Assembly (NCBI RefSeq): GCF_900009265.2
Contig: NZ_LR735015.1
Span: 167,758 to 231,757, forward strand
Reading direction: 5' to 3'
DNA: 64,000 nucleotides
Source: Planktothrix paucivesiculata PCC 9631
GTDB lineage: Bacteria > Cyanobacteriota > Cyanobacteriia > Cyanobacteriales > Microcoleaceae
Position numbers and translations under genes: made by a program. This document shows positions 8,945 to 18,489 of this stretch, piece after piece; within the stretch, counting starts at the first letter, position 1, and each line of letters opens with the position of its first letter. The notes under the pieces were generated by a model that ran no database searches, was not told the DNA's origin, and was given only the letters and a program-made list of their open reading frames with translations.

Positions 8945-9484
8945 ATGACTCAAATTTCAGTAACCTCCGATGCTCCGAGTATGGGGCGTCGTCAATTCAT
9001 GAATTTACTGACCTTCGGTACAGTTACAGGCGTTGCTGTCGGGGCGCTGTATCCGGTGATCAAATATTTTCTGCCCCCCTCTAGTGGTGCGGCTGGCGGT
9101 GGTGTAACGGCTAAAGATGCTCTGGGTAACGATGTTATCGTCAGTGAATTTTTATCCAGCCATAAACCCGGCGACCGGGTTTTAGCCCAAGGTTTAAAAG
9201 GCGACCCTACCTATATGGTGATTGAATCCGATTCTTCCTTAGCGGAATATGGAATCAATGCGGTTTGTACCCACTTAGGGTGCGTTGTCCCTTGGAATGC
9301 CAGCGAAAATAAATTTATGTGTCCCTGTCACGGCTCTCAATATAACGCCGAGGGCAAAGTGGTTCGTGGGCCAGCACCGTTATCCTTACCCTTGGTTCAC
9401 GCCACGGTTAATGATGACAAATTGAGCTTTACAACTTGGACAGAAACCGATTTCCGCTCGGGTGAAAATCCCTGGTGGTCTTAA
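8945..9484 (+). CDS. petC: Cytochrome b6f complex Rieske iron-sulfur subunit
   Basis: A 179-residue protein of standard length. Residues 18-42 form the single N-terminal membrane anchor after a GRRQFMN twin-Arg motif, followed by the Gly-rich hinge (GAAGGGV). The Rieske cluster ligands are present: Cys108 and His110 in CTHLGC, Cys126 and His129 in CPCHG, with Cys113 and Cys128 as the disulfide pair. The protein passes electrons from plastoquinol to cytochrome f in the thylakoid membrane. petA follows on the same strand, the usual petCA operon. Confidence 0.97.
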   Translation: MTQISVTSDAPSMGRRQFMNLLTFGTVTGVAVGALYPVIKYFLPPSSGAAGGGVTAKDALGNDVIVSEFLSSHKPGDRVLAQGLKGDPTYMVIESDSSLAEYGINAVCTHLGCVVPWNASENKFMCPCHGSQYNAEGKVVRGPAPLSLPLVHATVNDDKLSFTTWTETDFRSGENPWWS

Positions 9485-9586
9485 TAAATTTTAAATTCTA
9501 GGATTTTGGATTTTAGATCAAGATCTGAAATCTGAACTCTGTGATCATTGATTCTGTTGACTTTGACCAGAAATAGAACATTAGTA

Positions 9587-10570
9587 ATGCAACCAATTGA
9601 TCAATTAGTGAAAATGCCTCGTTTGCGGGCTTGGAAAATCCTTTGGGTTGCCGTAGCAACGGTTGCTTTCTTCCTAACCAGTGATTTTGCCCTACCCCAG
9701 TCGGCGGCAGCTTATCCATTTTGGGCGCAAGAAACGGCTCCCTTAACTCCCCGAGAAGCGACAGGAAGGATTGTTTGTGCCAACTGTCACTTAGCGGCAA
9801 AACCTACGGAAATTGAAGTTCCCCATTCGGTTTTACCAGATACTGTTTTTAAAGCGGTTGTTAAAATCCCCTACGATACCAATATTCAGCAAGTCACGGC
9901 CGATGGTAGCAAAGGTGGTTTAAACGTCGGTGCGGTGTTAATGCTGCCCGAAGGCTTTAAAATTGCTCCTGAAGATCGGATTCCTGAGGAATGGAAGGAA
10001 GAAATTGGTGATCTGTACTTCCAACCCTATCGGGAAGATCAAGAAAATGTGGTTATTGTCGGGCCATTACCCGGAGAAGAACATCAAGAAATTATCTTCC
10101 CTGTCTTGTCTCCTAACCCCGAAACGGATAAATCCGTTCACTATGGTAAATTTGCTATTCATGTCGGTGGAAACCGAGGTCGCGGTCAAGTCTATCCGGC
10201 CGGAAACTCTAGCAATAATACCGTTTATAAAGCCTCTGCTGCTGGAACCGTTACCCAGGTAACAACGGACGCAGAATCAGGTGCTCAAGTGACCATTCAA
10301 AAGGCTGACGGTCAAACCGTTGTCGATGAAATTCCCCTTGGCCCTTCTGTAATTGTTTCTGAAGGTCAAACCGTTGCAGTCGGTGATCTGTTAACCGATA
10401 ACCCCAACGTGGGCGGTTTTGGTCAGCATGATACTGAAATTGTTCTGCAAAGTTCTACTCGTGTTACTGGCTTAATTGCTTTTATCGCTTTGGTGATGTT
10501 AGCTCAAGTCATGCTGGTAATGAAGAAGAAACAAATTGAGAAAGTTCAAGCGGCTGAAATGAATTTCTAA
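9587..10570 (+). CDS. petA: Cytochrome f (apocytochrome)
   Basis: A 327-residue c-type cytochrome of the b6f complex that takes electrons from the Rieske protein and reduces plastocyanin or cytochrome c6 in the thylakoid lumen. It has a signal peptide (about residues 1-42, cut before YPFWAQE so that Tyr43 becomes the axial haem ligand), a single haem-binding CANCH at 64-68, the long beta-rich lumenal domain, and a C-terminal membrane helix ([17 protein letters not shown]) with a basic stromal tail. I use the ATG at 9587; a frame opening at 9548 would add 13 residues without family support. Confidence 0.96.
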   Translation: MQPIDQLVKMPRLRAWKILWVAVATVAFFLTSDFALPQSAAAYPFWAQETAPLTPREATGRIVCANCHLAAKPTEIEVPHSVLPDTVFKAVVKIPYDTNIQQVTADGSKGGLNVGAVLMLPEGFKIAPEDRIPEEWKEEIGDLYFQPYREDQENVVIVGPLPGEEHQEIIFPVLSPNPETDKSVHYGKFAIHVGGNRGRGQVYPAGNSSNNTVYKASAAGTVTQVTTDAESGAQVTIQKADGQTVVDEIPLGPSVIVSEGQTVAVGDLLTDNPNVGGFGQHDTEIVLQSSTRVTGLIAFIALVMLAQVMLVMKKKQIEKVQAAEMNF

Positions 10571-10599
10571 CTTTTTAGTCATTTTGATGATTTCAACCC

Positions 10600-10639
10600 T
10601 TGTAGAGACGTTAATTTTAGCGTCTCTACAACTGTTTTT
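10600..10639 (+). terminator. Terminator-like hairpin after petA (GTAGAGACG repeat family)
   Basis: A perfect 11-bp inverted repeat, TTGTAGAGACG at 10600-10610 and CGTCTCTACAA at 10621-10631, with a 10-nt loop, followed by CTGTTTTT. This has the form of an intrinsic terminator for the petCA operon. Its stem belongs to a palindrome family that is common in cyanobacterial genomes, so the element may be mobile in origin. Confidence 0.65.
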
Positions 10640-10654
10640 AAATGGGGAATAGTA

Positions 10655-10773
10655 AATTACGAATTACGAATTACGAATGGTTAATAGAAGGAGTTTACCC
10701 CCCCTGCCTCCCATTCTCCCCCTGTTCCCTGTTCCCTGTTCCCTGTTCCCTGTTCCCTATTCCCTATTCCCTA
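10655..10773. repeat. Mixed heptamer repeats: (AATTACG)n and (CTGTTCC)n
   Basis: About three AATTACG units at 10655-10678, a short spacer, then a pyrimidine-rich block ending in about seven CTGTTCC/CTATTCC units. The second array ends 8 nt before the ATG of the next gene, so it occupies the place where a 5' UTR and ribosome binding site would be expected. Confidence 0.85.
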
Positions 10774-10780
10774 CCATATT

Positions 10781-11626
10781 ATGTCAATTACTAAAAACGA
10801 GATTAAAGTTGGGTCTTTAGATTGGTTTTATCGGGAAACAAATCCCGAAACAAATGATAAAATTCCGGTGATATTTTTGCATGGATTAGTGTCTCAGAGT
10901 TATAGTTGGTTAGTGATTTTAGATGAATTAGAAAAACAGGGATATAAAGCGATCGCACCGGACTGGATAGGTTCTGGATATTCAGGAAAACCGGATAAAC
11001 GGGATTTTGCCTATACTCCCGATGCCTTTATTCAAGGGTTAGGGGGATTTTTAGAACAATTAAAAATAGAAAAATTTTATTTAGTTGTTCAAGGATTTTT
11101 AGGTTCGGTTGGATTACAATATGCCCTGCGTTATCCTGAACAAATTGAAAAACTAATTATTCTGAATACCCCTATTTCCACATCAGCTAAACTCCCTTGG
11201 AAATTACAACAAATGGCGTTACCTTTTGTGGGAGATATGATCACTCAAGATCCATTATTAGTGGATAGAACTTTAGAAGGAGGCAGTAAATATGTGATTG
11301 AGGATAAAGTTTTAGAAGTTTATCGCAGTCCGTTTTTAAAAGCCTCTGCTGCGGGGCGATCGCTCTTAGCAACCTTAAAAAATTTACGCTTAAAAGAAGC
11401 GATGACGGAAATAGAATCAGGGTTCAAAAATTGGGATCGCCCAACTCAAATTATTTGGGGATTAATTGATCCTTGGTTGAATTTTGCCGATGTAGAAACC
11501 TTTGCCAAAGGGATATCTGATATTGAAATTGTCACCTTAGAAAAAGCTGGACATTATCCCCAAGAACATTGGCCCCAAGAAATTAGTGAAGCCTTAATCT
11601 TATTTCTGCGAAAAACAGTAGTATAG
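10781..11626 (+). CDS. Alpha/beta-hydrolase-fold protein lacking the usual nucleophile
   Basis: A 281-residue protein with the haloalkane-dehalogenase/epoxide-hydrolase-like fold: HG in FLHGLVSQ (oxyanion region, about residue 29), PDWIGSGYS (about 59-67), WGLIDPW with a candidate acid residue (about 227), and AGHYPQEHWP with the His (about 258). The nucleophile elbow reads VVQGFLGS where relatives have VVQDWGG or GHSxGG: the position usually Asp or Ser is Gly. It may be non-catalytic or use another residue. No ribosome binding site is visible because heptamer repeats lie directly upstream. Confidence 0.75.
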   Translation: MSITKNEIKVGSLDWFYRETNPETNDKIPVIFLHGLVSQSYSWLVILDELEKQGYKAIAPDWIGSGYSGKPDKRDFAYTPDAFIQGLGGFLEQLKIEKFYLVVQGFLGSVGLQYALRYPEQIEKLIILNTPISTSAKLPWKLQQMALPFVGDMITQDPLLVDRTLEGGSKYVIEDKVLEVYRSPFLKASAAGRSLLATLKNLRLKEAMTEIESGFKNWDRPTQIIWGLIDPWLNFADVETFAKGISDIEIVTLEKAGHYPQEHWPQEISEALILFLRKTVV

Positions 11627-11859
11627 CAGGCAAGAGGGAACAGCTATCCCTCTTTTATTACTCCAGGGAAAGTAAAAACTAGGAAACCAGAAAAGTGGGG
11701 AAAGTATCCATAAATTGGATTAATTCATAATGGGGAATTAGATTGGGAAAAAATAACTCTAATAATTCCCCAAAAAACGTCTAAATTAACTCTTTAAATA
11801 ATCGATTATGTTCAATAATCCGTTCTGAATTTTCAGTGATTTTAATTCCGATTTAATCC

Positions 11860-12444
11860 TTAACATTCAGCATTTGAAACCTGAATAATAGATTGCGGTT
11901 GGGGAACTAAAGCCCCTAATTGTTCAGCAGACCAATGGGCATAATCTGATAATAAATTATGAACTAATCGGTGTTTAACGGTCATTAATACACTTTTTAA
12001 TAATCCGTTTCCTGTTGTTTCTAAAATCGCTTGGGGCGTTAACCATAAGGGCGGGGGAAGTTCGACTTTAACTTGTAAATCAGCTTGACCTTTTAAATGG
12101 GTAATTCCTTGCAATTCAACCGGATATAATTTTCCGACTAAATTTAGTGCAAACCGTTGATTAATATATTCAATTCCGCGAATTTCACACCCGACGGATT
12201 TTAAGTTGAGAGTACCATCGGACTGTATCCACAGTTTCAAGTCTACCGTTGGTTGTAAACTAAACATCATAAACTGCAAAGGACGCATTTTTAAGCGGTA
12301 AATATCCTCTGTTAAGGCATCTAAACGAGTGGGATCAACTAACGCCTTTACCAAGCGTTTCGGTTGACGCAGATAATGGTGAATTAAAGTTGGCTCTGGT
12401 ATGGCCATTTCAACGGTTTGGGAGGCTTGAAAGTGGGTATACAT
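11860..12444 (-). CDS. DUF1997-family protein
   Basis: A 194-residue soluble protein that resembles the DUF1997 family of cyanobacteria and plastids (START-like beta-rich pattern: FMMFSLQPTVDLKLWI, SVGCEIRGIEYINQRFALNL, LPPPLWLTPQAILETTGNG). The role is unknown. The C-terminal helix (MTVKHRLVHNLLSDYAHW) is typical. It is encoded alone on the minus strand between the hydrolase and pheA; the start ATG has no strong ribosome binding site. Confidence 0.7.
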   Translation of the reverse strand: MYTHFQASQTVEMAIPEPTLIHHYLRQPKRLVKALVDPTRLDALTEDIYRLKMRPLQFMMFSLQPTVDLKLWIQSDGTLNLKSVGCEIRGIEYINQRFALNLVGKLYPVELQGITHLKGQADLQVKVELPPPLWLTPQAILETTGNGLLKSVLMTVKHRLVHNLLSDYAHWSAEQLGALVPQPQSIIQVSNAEC

Positions 12445-12659
12445 GGAAAATTATAAAAATTTACTAATTTCAATCTATCTTAATAAAATTTAAGAATTTT
12501 TCAACCTATTTTCATCAATCAAGAGTCAGGATCAAGAATAATGACCTGTACTTCCTGAAAAATAGGGAGTCTTTTGATCATAAGGGTAACGTTGATGAGA
12601 ATAATATAAATAATTGTAACGTCCCTTGCTATCCATTTATTCTTTACGGAACTAAAATT

Positions 12660-13502
12660 ATGACTGTTTCTATTGCCCATCTTGGCCCATCGGGGACTTA
12701 TGCAGAAGCCGCTGCCTTGGCCTATGCTCAATATCTCACTCGAAAAACCGGGGAAGAAACCATGTTATGCCCCTGTTCAAGTATTAGTCAAACTTTATGG
12801 ACAGTGGCGAAAGGAGATGCCAATATTGGGGTAGTTCCTGTTGAAAATTCCATTGAAGGCAGTGTTACGATGACCCTCGATACATTATGGCAAATTGGCT
12901 GTCTTCAAATTCAACAGGCGTTAATTCTTCCGATCGCCCATGCGTTGATTTCTCAAGCAGAAAATTTTGCTAATATTCAAGTAGTTTATTCCCATCCCCA
13001 GGCCCTAGCTCAGTGTCAGGGATGGTTAGAAAAACATCTTTCTGATGTGCCATTAATTGCTAAAAATTCAACTACAGAAGCCTTACAATCCGTTAGAGAT
13101 GAAACTCATTCAGCCGCGATCGCCTCTTTAAGAGCAGCAGAATTATATCAATTACCTGTTCTTGCCCATCCTATTAATGATTATCCCGATAATTGTACCC
13201 GATTTTGGGTGGTTAGTCTGCAACCTTCAGGATCGGGAAAATATACTTCTTTAGGCTTTAGTGTTCCGGCAAATGTTCCGGGAGCATTAGCAAAACCTTT
13301 AGCAATTTTTGCCGATAGGGGGATTAATTTAAGTCGGATTGAATCCCGTCCTAGTAAGCGCTCCTTGGGAGATTATTTGTTTTTTATGGATTTGGAAGCC
13401 GATAGTCATGAACCCTCGGTACAATTAGCTCTAGCGGAATTAAAAACCTTTACCGAAACCCTCAAAGTTTTTGGCAGTTACACCCTATTAAATATCGATT
13501 AA
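12660..13502 (+). CDS. pheA: Prephenate dehydratase
   Basis: A 280-residue monofunctional enzyme that converts prephenate to phenylpyruvate in phenylalanine biosynthesis. The catalytic domain (about 1-180) starts with IAHLGPSGTYAEAAAL, has VPVENSIEGSV (about 61) and the TRFWVV signature with the catalytic Thr-Arg-Phe (about 180). A C-terminal ACT domain follows (about 195-275: NVPGALAKPLAIFADRGINL, RIESRPSK), the site of feedback control by phenylalanine. A chorismate mutase domain is absent, as usual in cyanobacteria. Confidence 0.93.
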   Translation: MTVSIAHLGPSGTYAEAAALAYAQYLTRKTGEETMLCPCSSISQTLWTVAKGDANIGVVPVENSIEGSVTMTLDTLWQIGCLQIQQALILPIAHALISQAENFANIQVVYSHPQALAQCQGWLEKHLSDVPLIAKNSTTEALQSVRDETHSAAIASLRAAELYQLPVLAHPINDYPDNCTRFWVVSLQPSGSGKYTSLGFSVPANVPGALAKPLAIFADRGINLSRIESRPSKRSLGDYLFFMDLEADSHEPSVQLALAELKTFTETLKVFGSYTLLNID

Positions 13503-13591
13503 TTTTGATTCGGAAAATGGATCATCAGGCTTGTAGGATGGGTAAGAACTACTCGGGCTTTTTACCCAATCTACTAATTTTTAAATATTCT

Positions 13592-14980
13592 ATGGATATT
13601 TTTTTTGGCAGTATTCCCAGTATTCCTGATTTGACCCATCCTAATGAATTAATAGAATTGGGGTCAATAGTAATTAAAACCCTGACTCAATTGGCTATTT
13701 TTTTAATCGCCATCGGTGTGATATTATCCCTAATTAATTGGTCAGTGAAAAGACCAGGGTATTCCATTTCTATTCCTACTATTAAAACCGCCTTAGAACA
13801 ATATCTTAAATGGATGCAAACCTTACCCCATTTAATTCTAATTGTTCTGGTAATTACCAGTGGATTTTTTTTCTGTTCTACCTTAGCTAATCGCTATCAT
13901 AATTGGGAACAACAACGCATTACTCAAATTGCCACCACCGTCGCGGGAGAACGCTTAGAACAAACAGCGCCTAAAATTCGGTATGAAATTGAAGAAGCTT
14001 TTACCGATTATCGATATGTTGATGGAAATACCGTTGAAGTTAAAAGTACCCGCATTGTACCCCGTTGGATGACCTTAGCGGGATCACAAATTCAGGTTAA
14101 AATTAATCAAACTACGAGTCCCGATACCAAGCAATGGATTTATAGTATTGACTTTGCGGGAGAATATCAAGTTAAAAATCAACTCAAAGGTGTCTCGGAT
14201 TTTTTCTTTGAAGTTCCCCCACCCTATGGTTATTTATTATTACAGGATTTCCAAGTTGAACAAAATGGAAAACCCCTAGTTCAAGTCAACCCTGGAGATT
14301 ATGGATTTCCCTTTAAATTATCCCCGGGAGAAACTACAAATTTCAAAGTTATCTATCAAGCTCAAGGTGCTCCCCGTTGGGTTTATCAACCGGGTGATCA
14401 ATTATTATCCAATTTTAGCTTAAATGTTTTAGCTAATTTTCCCGATGCCGAATTTGCCGGGGCAGTGCCAACAGTTACAAAAGAAGGTAAAGAAAATCGA
14501 CAACTTTCTTGGATTTATGAAGGCAATATTTCCGTGAGAAATCCTTTAGGCATATTTACCGCCACCGACCCCATTCGTAATACAGGTGTTATCCCGCGAT
14601 TATTACTATTAGCTCCAGCGATCTTTTTATGGTGGATAATTTTATTGTATCTGTCTTTACCCCTAACTTTTCGAGATGTTGCCATTGTCGCGGGACTATT
14701 TTTTGCCTGTTTATTAACCCTAACCTATGGTAGTCGTTTGATTGATGCTAAACTAGCTTGGATGCTTATTTCTCCGGTCTTGTTATTAGCAGTTTGGGGA
14801 TTAGGGAAAAACCGTCAAGGATCTTGGGTAGCAATTATTTGTACAATTTCTGGGGGAATATTACCTATATTTGGGTTATTAGTTCCCTATAGTGGGATTA
14901 CGTTAAGTTTAGCTGGGTTGTTATCAGGAATTTGGTTAGCATTTCAACATTGGTATGAACTAGGCCAGCGTAAAATTTAA
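13592..14980 (+). CDS. Multi-pass membrane protein of unknown function
   Basis: About 462 residues from the ATG at 13592; the same frame is open upstream to a TTG at 13505, so the start is uncertain. Two hydrophobic segments lie near the N terminus, then a large hydrophilic beta-rich region of about 250 residues (FFFEVPPPYGYLLLQDFQVE, LSPGETTNFKVIYQAQG) probably outside the membrane, then about six membrane segments at the C-terminal end. The layout is loosely like CreD proteins, but I cannot confirm that. It follows pheA on the same strand within 90 nt. Confidence 0.6.
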   Translation: MDIFFGSIPSIPDLTHPNELIELGSIVIKTLTQLAIFLIAIGVILSLINWSVKRPGYSISIPTIKTALEQYLKWMQTLPHLILIVLVITSGFFFCSTLANRYHNWEQQRITQIATTVAGERLEQTAPKIRYEIEEAFTDYRYVDGNTVEVKSTRIVPRWMTLAGSQIQVKINQTTSPDTKQWIYSIDFAGEYQVKNQLKGVSDFFFEVPPPYGYLLLQDFQVEQNGKPLVQVNPGDYGFPFKLSPGETTNFKVIYQAQGAPRWVYQPGDQLLSNFSLNVLANFPDAEFAGAVPTVTKEGKENRQLSWIYEGNISVRNPLGIFTATDPIRNTGVIPRLLLLAPAIFLWWIILLYLSLPLTFRDVAIVAGLFFACLLTLTYGSRLIDAKLAWMLISPVLLLAVWGLGKNRQGSWVAIICTISGGILPIFGLLVPYSGITLSLAGLLSGIWLAFQHWYELGQRKI

Positions 14981-14990
14981 CTGTAAATAA

Positions 14991-15125
14991 GAAACCGGGT
15001 TTTTTGCCATGGTCTATAGGTTGAAATCACAATTTGATTTTTAAAAAACCCGGTTTCTGTGATTTTTCGCCATGGTCTATAGGTTTAAATCAAAAATTAA
15101 TTCTTCAAAAAACCGGGTTTCTGTG
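14991..15125. repeat. Tandem palindromic repeats with GAAACCGGGTTTTTT stems
   Basis: Three stems of the same type: GAAACCGGGTTTTTT at 14991-15005, AAAAAACCCGGTTTC at 15043-15057, and AAAAAACCGGGTTTC about 15107-15121. Between them a roughly 60-bp unit starting GCCATGGTCTATAGGTT occurs twice (15006 and 15069). The array fills the gap between convergent genes and could end transcription from both sides. The same stem recurs inside the 39498-39606 element. Confidence 0.8.
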
Positions 15126-15126
15126 A

Positions 15127-16167
15127 TTATACAGTTTGCACAACCTGATCAGAAAATATTTCCGCTAATACGTGAAGATAGGGAGAAAAGACGGCAAAAT
15201 TTTGAGGAAGTAACCGATTTTCCAATGCTTCTGACATGGCATCTAACATATCCTGAATTAATTTCCAACTGATGTGCAGCCGAGGATATAAAATCACACA
15301 CATGGGGAATAATTCTCGTTGGATGGGACGTAAACTATTCTCTAAGACACACCAACATAGGTAAATTTCAAATAACTCAATATCACGGGTAGTAGAGTAT
15401 TGCAGGATATGATTTTTGACGTTCCCGCTAACACTGCAATACCCAGGATTTAAGTCATGTACTTTGTGGTAAACTTGGTTAGCAATAGTTGTGAAGATGG
15501 GGAGTAATTGTTGAACAGCAATTAAAGCAGGAGAATCCGATAAATGTTTTCCAGCTAAATCATTAACTTCCCCTAGGGGAGAATATAAATAATCCTCTAA
15601 AGTTTTGAAGTAAAGAAAGAAAACAGTTCTTTCTTTCATCGACATCCACTCCAGCAACATTCTGCCCATATAGTGGAATTGCAACTGGACTAAAACCAAC
15701 ATTAAGGGTTCAGTTTCTGAATATTTTCGACGCAGTTTGACTGCCTCTCTCCCCAGAGATACGGATAGACGAAAAGGGTATTCATATTGAGCGAAAACTT
15801 CCAAGGCTTGATGATACAAATTAGAGACATCTTGAATCAGCGTGTCTGTTTCCTCTAACCGTAGTTTATTTACAGGATAACGATTCCATTCAATCCCTAA
15901 AAGGGTTCCTACTTTATTCCAAGCCAGTGTTCCTAATAGGCTTAGATTTTTCGTTAACTCTGCAACTGTCCGAGAACGATCCTCATCAAACTCAGTAACA
16001 TCAACTTCATGATTTTCCAAGAAAAAATGATTGGAAGTCCGAGGGCTATGAGCAGCAGCTTTAGCATAGTATTTCTGCGCCCATTGCACCGCCATTCTTG
16101 TCATTTCCGCTCTATTAACGGAACTAGGTAAGGAGGTCTGTTGTTGTTGAGATTGGGAGGACATCAT
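15127..16167 (-). CDS. Hypothetical protein, helix-rich (346 aa)
   Basis: A soluble, mostly alpha-helical protein that I do not recognise. It starts with a Ser/Gln-rich stretch, then a helical body with many Leu and aromatic residues (for example ERTVFFLYFKTLEDYLYSPL) and no catalytic motif that I can point to. An ATG pair at 16162-16167 opens the frame, with GGAGG on the complementary strand lying inside the first codons rather than upstream. It is isolated: convergent with the membrane protein and 444 nt from the next gene. Possibly a lineage-restricted cyanobacterial family. Confidence 0.6.
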   Translation of the reverse strand: MMSSQSQQQQTSLPSSVNRAEMTRMAVQWAQKYYAKAAAHSPRTSNHFFLENHEVDVTEFDEDRSRTVAELTKNLSLLGTLAWNKVGTLLGIEWNRYPVNKLRLEETDTLIQDVSNLYHQALEVFAQYEYPFRLSVSLGREAVKLRRKYSETEPLMLVLVQLQFHYMGRMLLEWMSMKERTVFFLYFKTLEDYLYSPLGEVNDLAGKHLSDSPALIAVQQLLPIFTTIANQVYHKVHDLNPGYCSVSGNVKNHILQYSTTRDIELFEIYLCWCVLENSLRPIQRELFPMCVILYPRLHISWKLIQDMLDAMSEALENRLLPQNFAVFSPYLHVLAEIFSDQVVQTV

Positions 16168-16611
16168 AAAAGTTCGGTTCCTTGGTAGCGAGGTTCATTA
16201 GAGGATTTAGGAATAGATTAGCAAAAGCAGAATTGCGAGAATTGTAATTAACTAAATTCTACGGTTTACAGTCTGGCTTAAGTGTAGTCAACTTAACCCA
16301 AAATGTCTGCCCATTTTTATAAAGACTTTCTATACTTTGTTGAAAGATTTTAAATATATTAAATTTTTACCACAAACCTGGTATTTTAAGATACAAAACT
16401 CAATCCTATGATTGAGAAAGTTTAACGCCTGTTTAAGAAACTTGTAGTTTTTTGATCAAAAGTGTTGAAAATTCTGATCAAAAAGCGAACAGGGAATACC
16501 GAAGCCGAGGGCAGAAAATCCAATAACTTTATATTTGTAGTGACAACGGAATATTCTCGATTTTAATTTTAGCCGAATACGTGTAATAATTAATACATTT
16601 TTGATTTTATA
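16168..16611. other. 444-bp intergenic region, no gene seen
   Basis: AT-rich with no convincing frame. Two copies of the palindrome TTGATCAA or TGATCA occur about 30 nt apart (16453-16484), with a purine-rich tract between, which could be a protein-binding pair but is equally explained by composition. It contains the promoter for the minus-strand gene starting at 16167 and the 3' end of the S66 carboxypeptidase gene. Confidence 0.4.
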
Positions 16612-17625
16612 TTATCGTGAAATTACAGCATTTTCTAGCATTATAATCGTTCCTTGTTCAGTATCAATTTTTACTTCTATTCCTAAAGGAATAGTAAACT
16701 GATCTCGAATATGACCGATCATCGAACCATACCAAGCCGGAATTTCTAACGGTTGAATTAGATCGGTTAATACTTGCCATAAGGTTAAAGAAGGTTCATT
16801 TCCCTCCCCTTTAGTGCAAGCGGTACATTGACTAAAAATGAACCCGGAAATTTGATCTAAAATTCCGGCTAATTTTAAATGGGTTAACATTCGATCAACT
16901 CGGTAAATATCCTCGCCAATATCTTCTACAAATAGGATTGTATTCTGCCAGTTGGGTAAATATTTAGAACCGACTAAAGCCGATAAAACCGATAGATTTC
17001 CTCCGATTAACCGCCCTTGGGCTTGACCTGGATAAATAGTTTCAACCCGAACATCGGCAGAATTTTGAAAGGTTATGGCTTGTCCTTCAAATAGGATTTT
17101 TTTCAGCCAACTTACCGAATAGGCATTCCAGAGGGAAGTTCCTAATAATCCATGAAACGTAACTAATCCGGTTTGACTTTGTAATCCTAATAATAAGGCG
17201 GTTATATCACTATAACCCAGAAAAATTTTAGGGTTTTTACGAATTAAATCATAATCTAATAAGGGTAAAATTCGACCGCTTCCCCAACCGCCACCCGTAG
17301 CAATAATGCCCTTAATATTAGGGTCAGCAAACATTTGATTAATGTCTGATGCCCGTTGTTGATCGGTTCCGGCTAAATAGCCATATTCACTCATAACATG
17401 GGGGGCAACTTTAACCGCTAGTTCCTGTTGTCCTAATTGCAGTTGAATCCACTTTAAATGTTCTTTTAAAATCGGGCTGGCGGGAGTTACTAACCCCACC
17501 GTATCTCCTGGTTTTAAAGCGTTAGGTTTCAGTAACCTTTGAACTGATGAAGATTGAGCAAAAATAGGAAACTGAGTAGCCATTCCGGTTAAGGTTAACC
17601 CGGTTAAAAAATTACGACGATTCAT
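16612..17625 (-). CDS. LD-carboxypeptidase (peptidase family S66), exported
   Basis: A 337-residue enzyme that trims the terminal D-Ala from murein tetrapeptides during peptidoglycan recycling. A twin-Arg-like N terminus (MNRRNFLTGLTLTG) precedes a signal sequence ending near AQS. The S66 triad is visible: Ser139 in GYSDIT, a Glu in FVEDIGEDIYRVDRML, and His in GMIGHIRDQF. IATGGGWGSGR (about 108-118) is also typical. Its start is 9 nt after the HAD hydrolase stop, so the two genes form an operon. Confidence 0.88.
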   Translation of the reverse strand: MNRRNFLTGLTLTGMATQFPIFAQSSSVQRLLKPNALKPGDTVGLVTPASPILKEHLKWIQLQLGQQELAVKVAPHVMSEYGYLAGTDQQRASDINQMFADPNIKGIIATGGGWGSGRILPLLDYDLIRKNPKIFLGYSDITALLLGLQSQTGLVTFHGLLGTSLWNAYSVSWLKKILFEGQAITFQNSADVRVETIYPGQAQGRLIGGNLSVLSALVGSKYLPNWQNTILFVEDIGEDIYRVDRMLTHLKLAGILDQISGFIFSQCTACTKGEGNEPSLTLWQVLTDLIQPLEIPAWYGSMIGHIRDQFTIPLGIEVKIDTEQGTIIMLENAVISR

Positions 17626-17634
17626 AATCAGTTA

Positions 17635-18375
17635 TTAGTAATCTGAATTGAGAATGTGAGCAATTAATTCTTCAACCCCCGATCCCCGACTATTTTTTGT
17701 GACCCAATTAACCCTTTTTTTGACTTCAGGTAAAGCGTTAGCAACGGCTACCGAATAACCACATTGTTCTAAAAAATCACAATCATTTTCCGCATCCCCA
17801 ACCCCTACAATTTTGTCTGGGGATAGGTTTATGAATTCAGAAAGAGCCTTCAACCCCGACGCTTTATTAATCCCTTCGGGTAGGAGCATCACGGCTCCTT
17901 TATTAGCAATAATTTTAAGATTAACTCCTAACTCTTGAATAGTTTTTTTTGTGATTTCCAAATAGGCTTCCCAAGTGGCAATAATCACTCGTCCAACCCC
18001 TAATGTTTCTAAGGCTTGGGTTTGAACAATTTGGGAAAATTCCTCTGGAATACCTGAGTTTTGTGATTGTTGTTGTTTTTGGTAAATGCGATCGCGCAAG
18101 CAGCTTATAAACGCTTCCGAAGGGCGCTCCGCTAATATTTTTTCTACCTGAGTCGAGGGTTGATATAAAACCGCCCCATTTTCTGCAATCACCCAATCAA
18201 ACATAAGAATTATAGGAGCATGATCAATTAAGTTATCCAATTGTCTTCCAGTAATTAAGATTAACTTTCTTCCCGACTCCCGCCAGAGTTCTAAAGATTT
18301 TGAGGTAGACTCCTGGACGATTCCATCCGTTGCTAAGGTTCCATCAAAATCCGTTGCTAAAGCTAAATATTTCAT
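17635..18375 (-). CDS. HAD-superfamily hydrolase (Cof-type)
   Basis: A 246-residue phosphatase-like protein. Motif I is TDFDGTLA with Asp9 and Asp11; motif II is LITGRQ; motif III Lys is in the GINKASGLKAL region; motif IV is GVGDAENDCDFL. The layout fits type IIB (Cof-like) HAD enzymes acting on sugar phosphates or similar molecules; the substrate is unknown. I use the ATG at 18375 (MKYLALATDFDG); a frame opening at 18414 adds 13 residues. First gene of a two-gene operon with the S66 carboxypeptidase. Confidence 0.85.
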   Translation of the reverse strand: MKYLALATDFDGTLATDGIVQESTSKSLELWRESGRKLILITGRQLDNLIDHAPIILMFDWVIAENGAVLYQPSTQVEKILAERPSEAFISCLRDRIYQKQQQSQNSGIPEEFSQIVQTQALETLGVGRVIIATWEAYLEITKKTIQELGVNLKIIANKGAVMLLPEGINKASGLKALSEFINLSPDKIVGVGDAENDCDFLEQCGYSVAVANALPEVKKRVNWVTKNSRGSGVEELIAHILNSDY

Positions 18376-18489
18376 GGTTTTAAAAAATAAATATGACCTT
18401 GTATTCTTCCACAAGGTTTATTATAATCTTTAATATAACAGCTAGAAGTATTATTTCTGTGCCCTGTTCCCAGATTTGGATTAAATAAT

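Noticed and set aside
9963-10262. 99-codon plus-strand frame inside petA
   Set aside because: It lies wholly inside the cytochrome f gene in another frame and has no recognisable features.
16446-16490. Paired TGATCA palindromes as a regulator site
   Set aside because: Short AT-rich palindromes are expected by chance here and no partner regulator is suggested by the neighbours.
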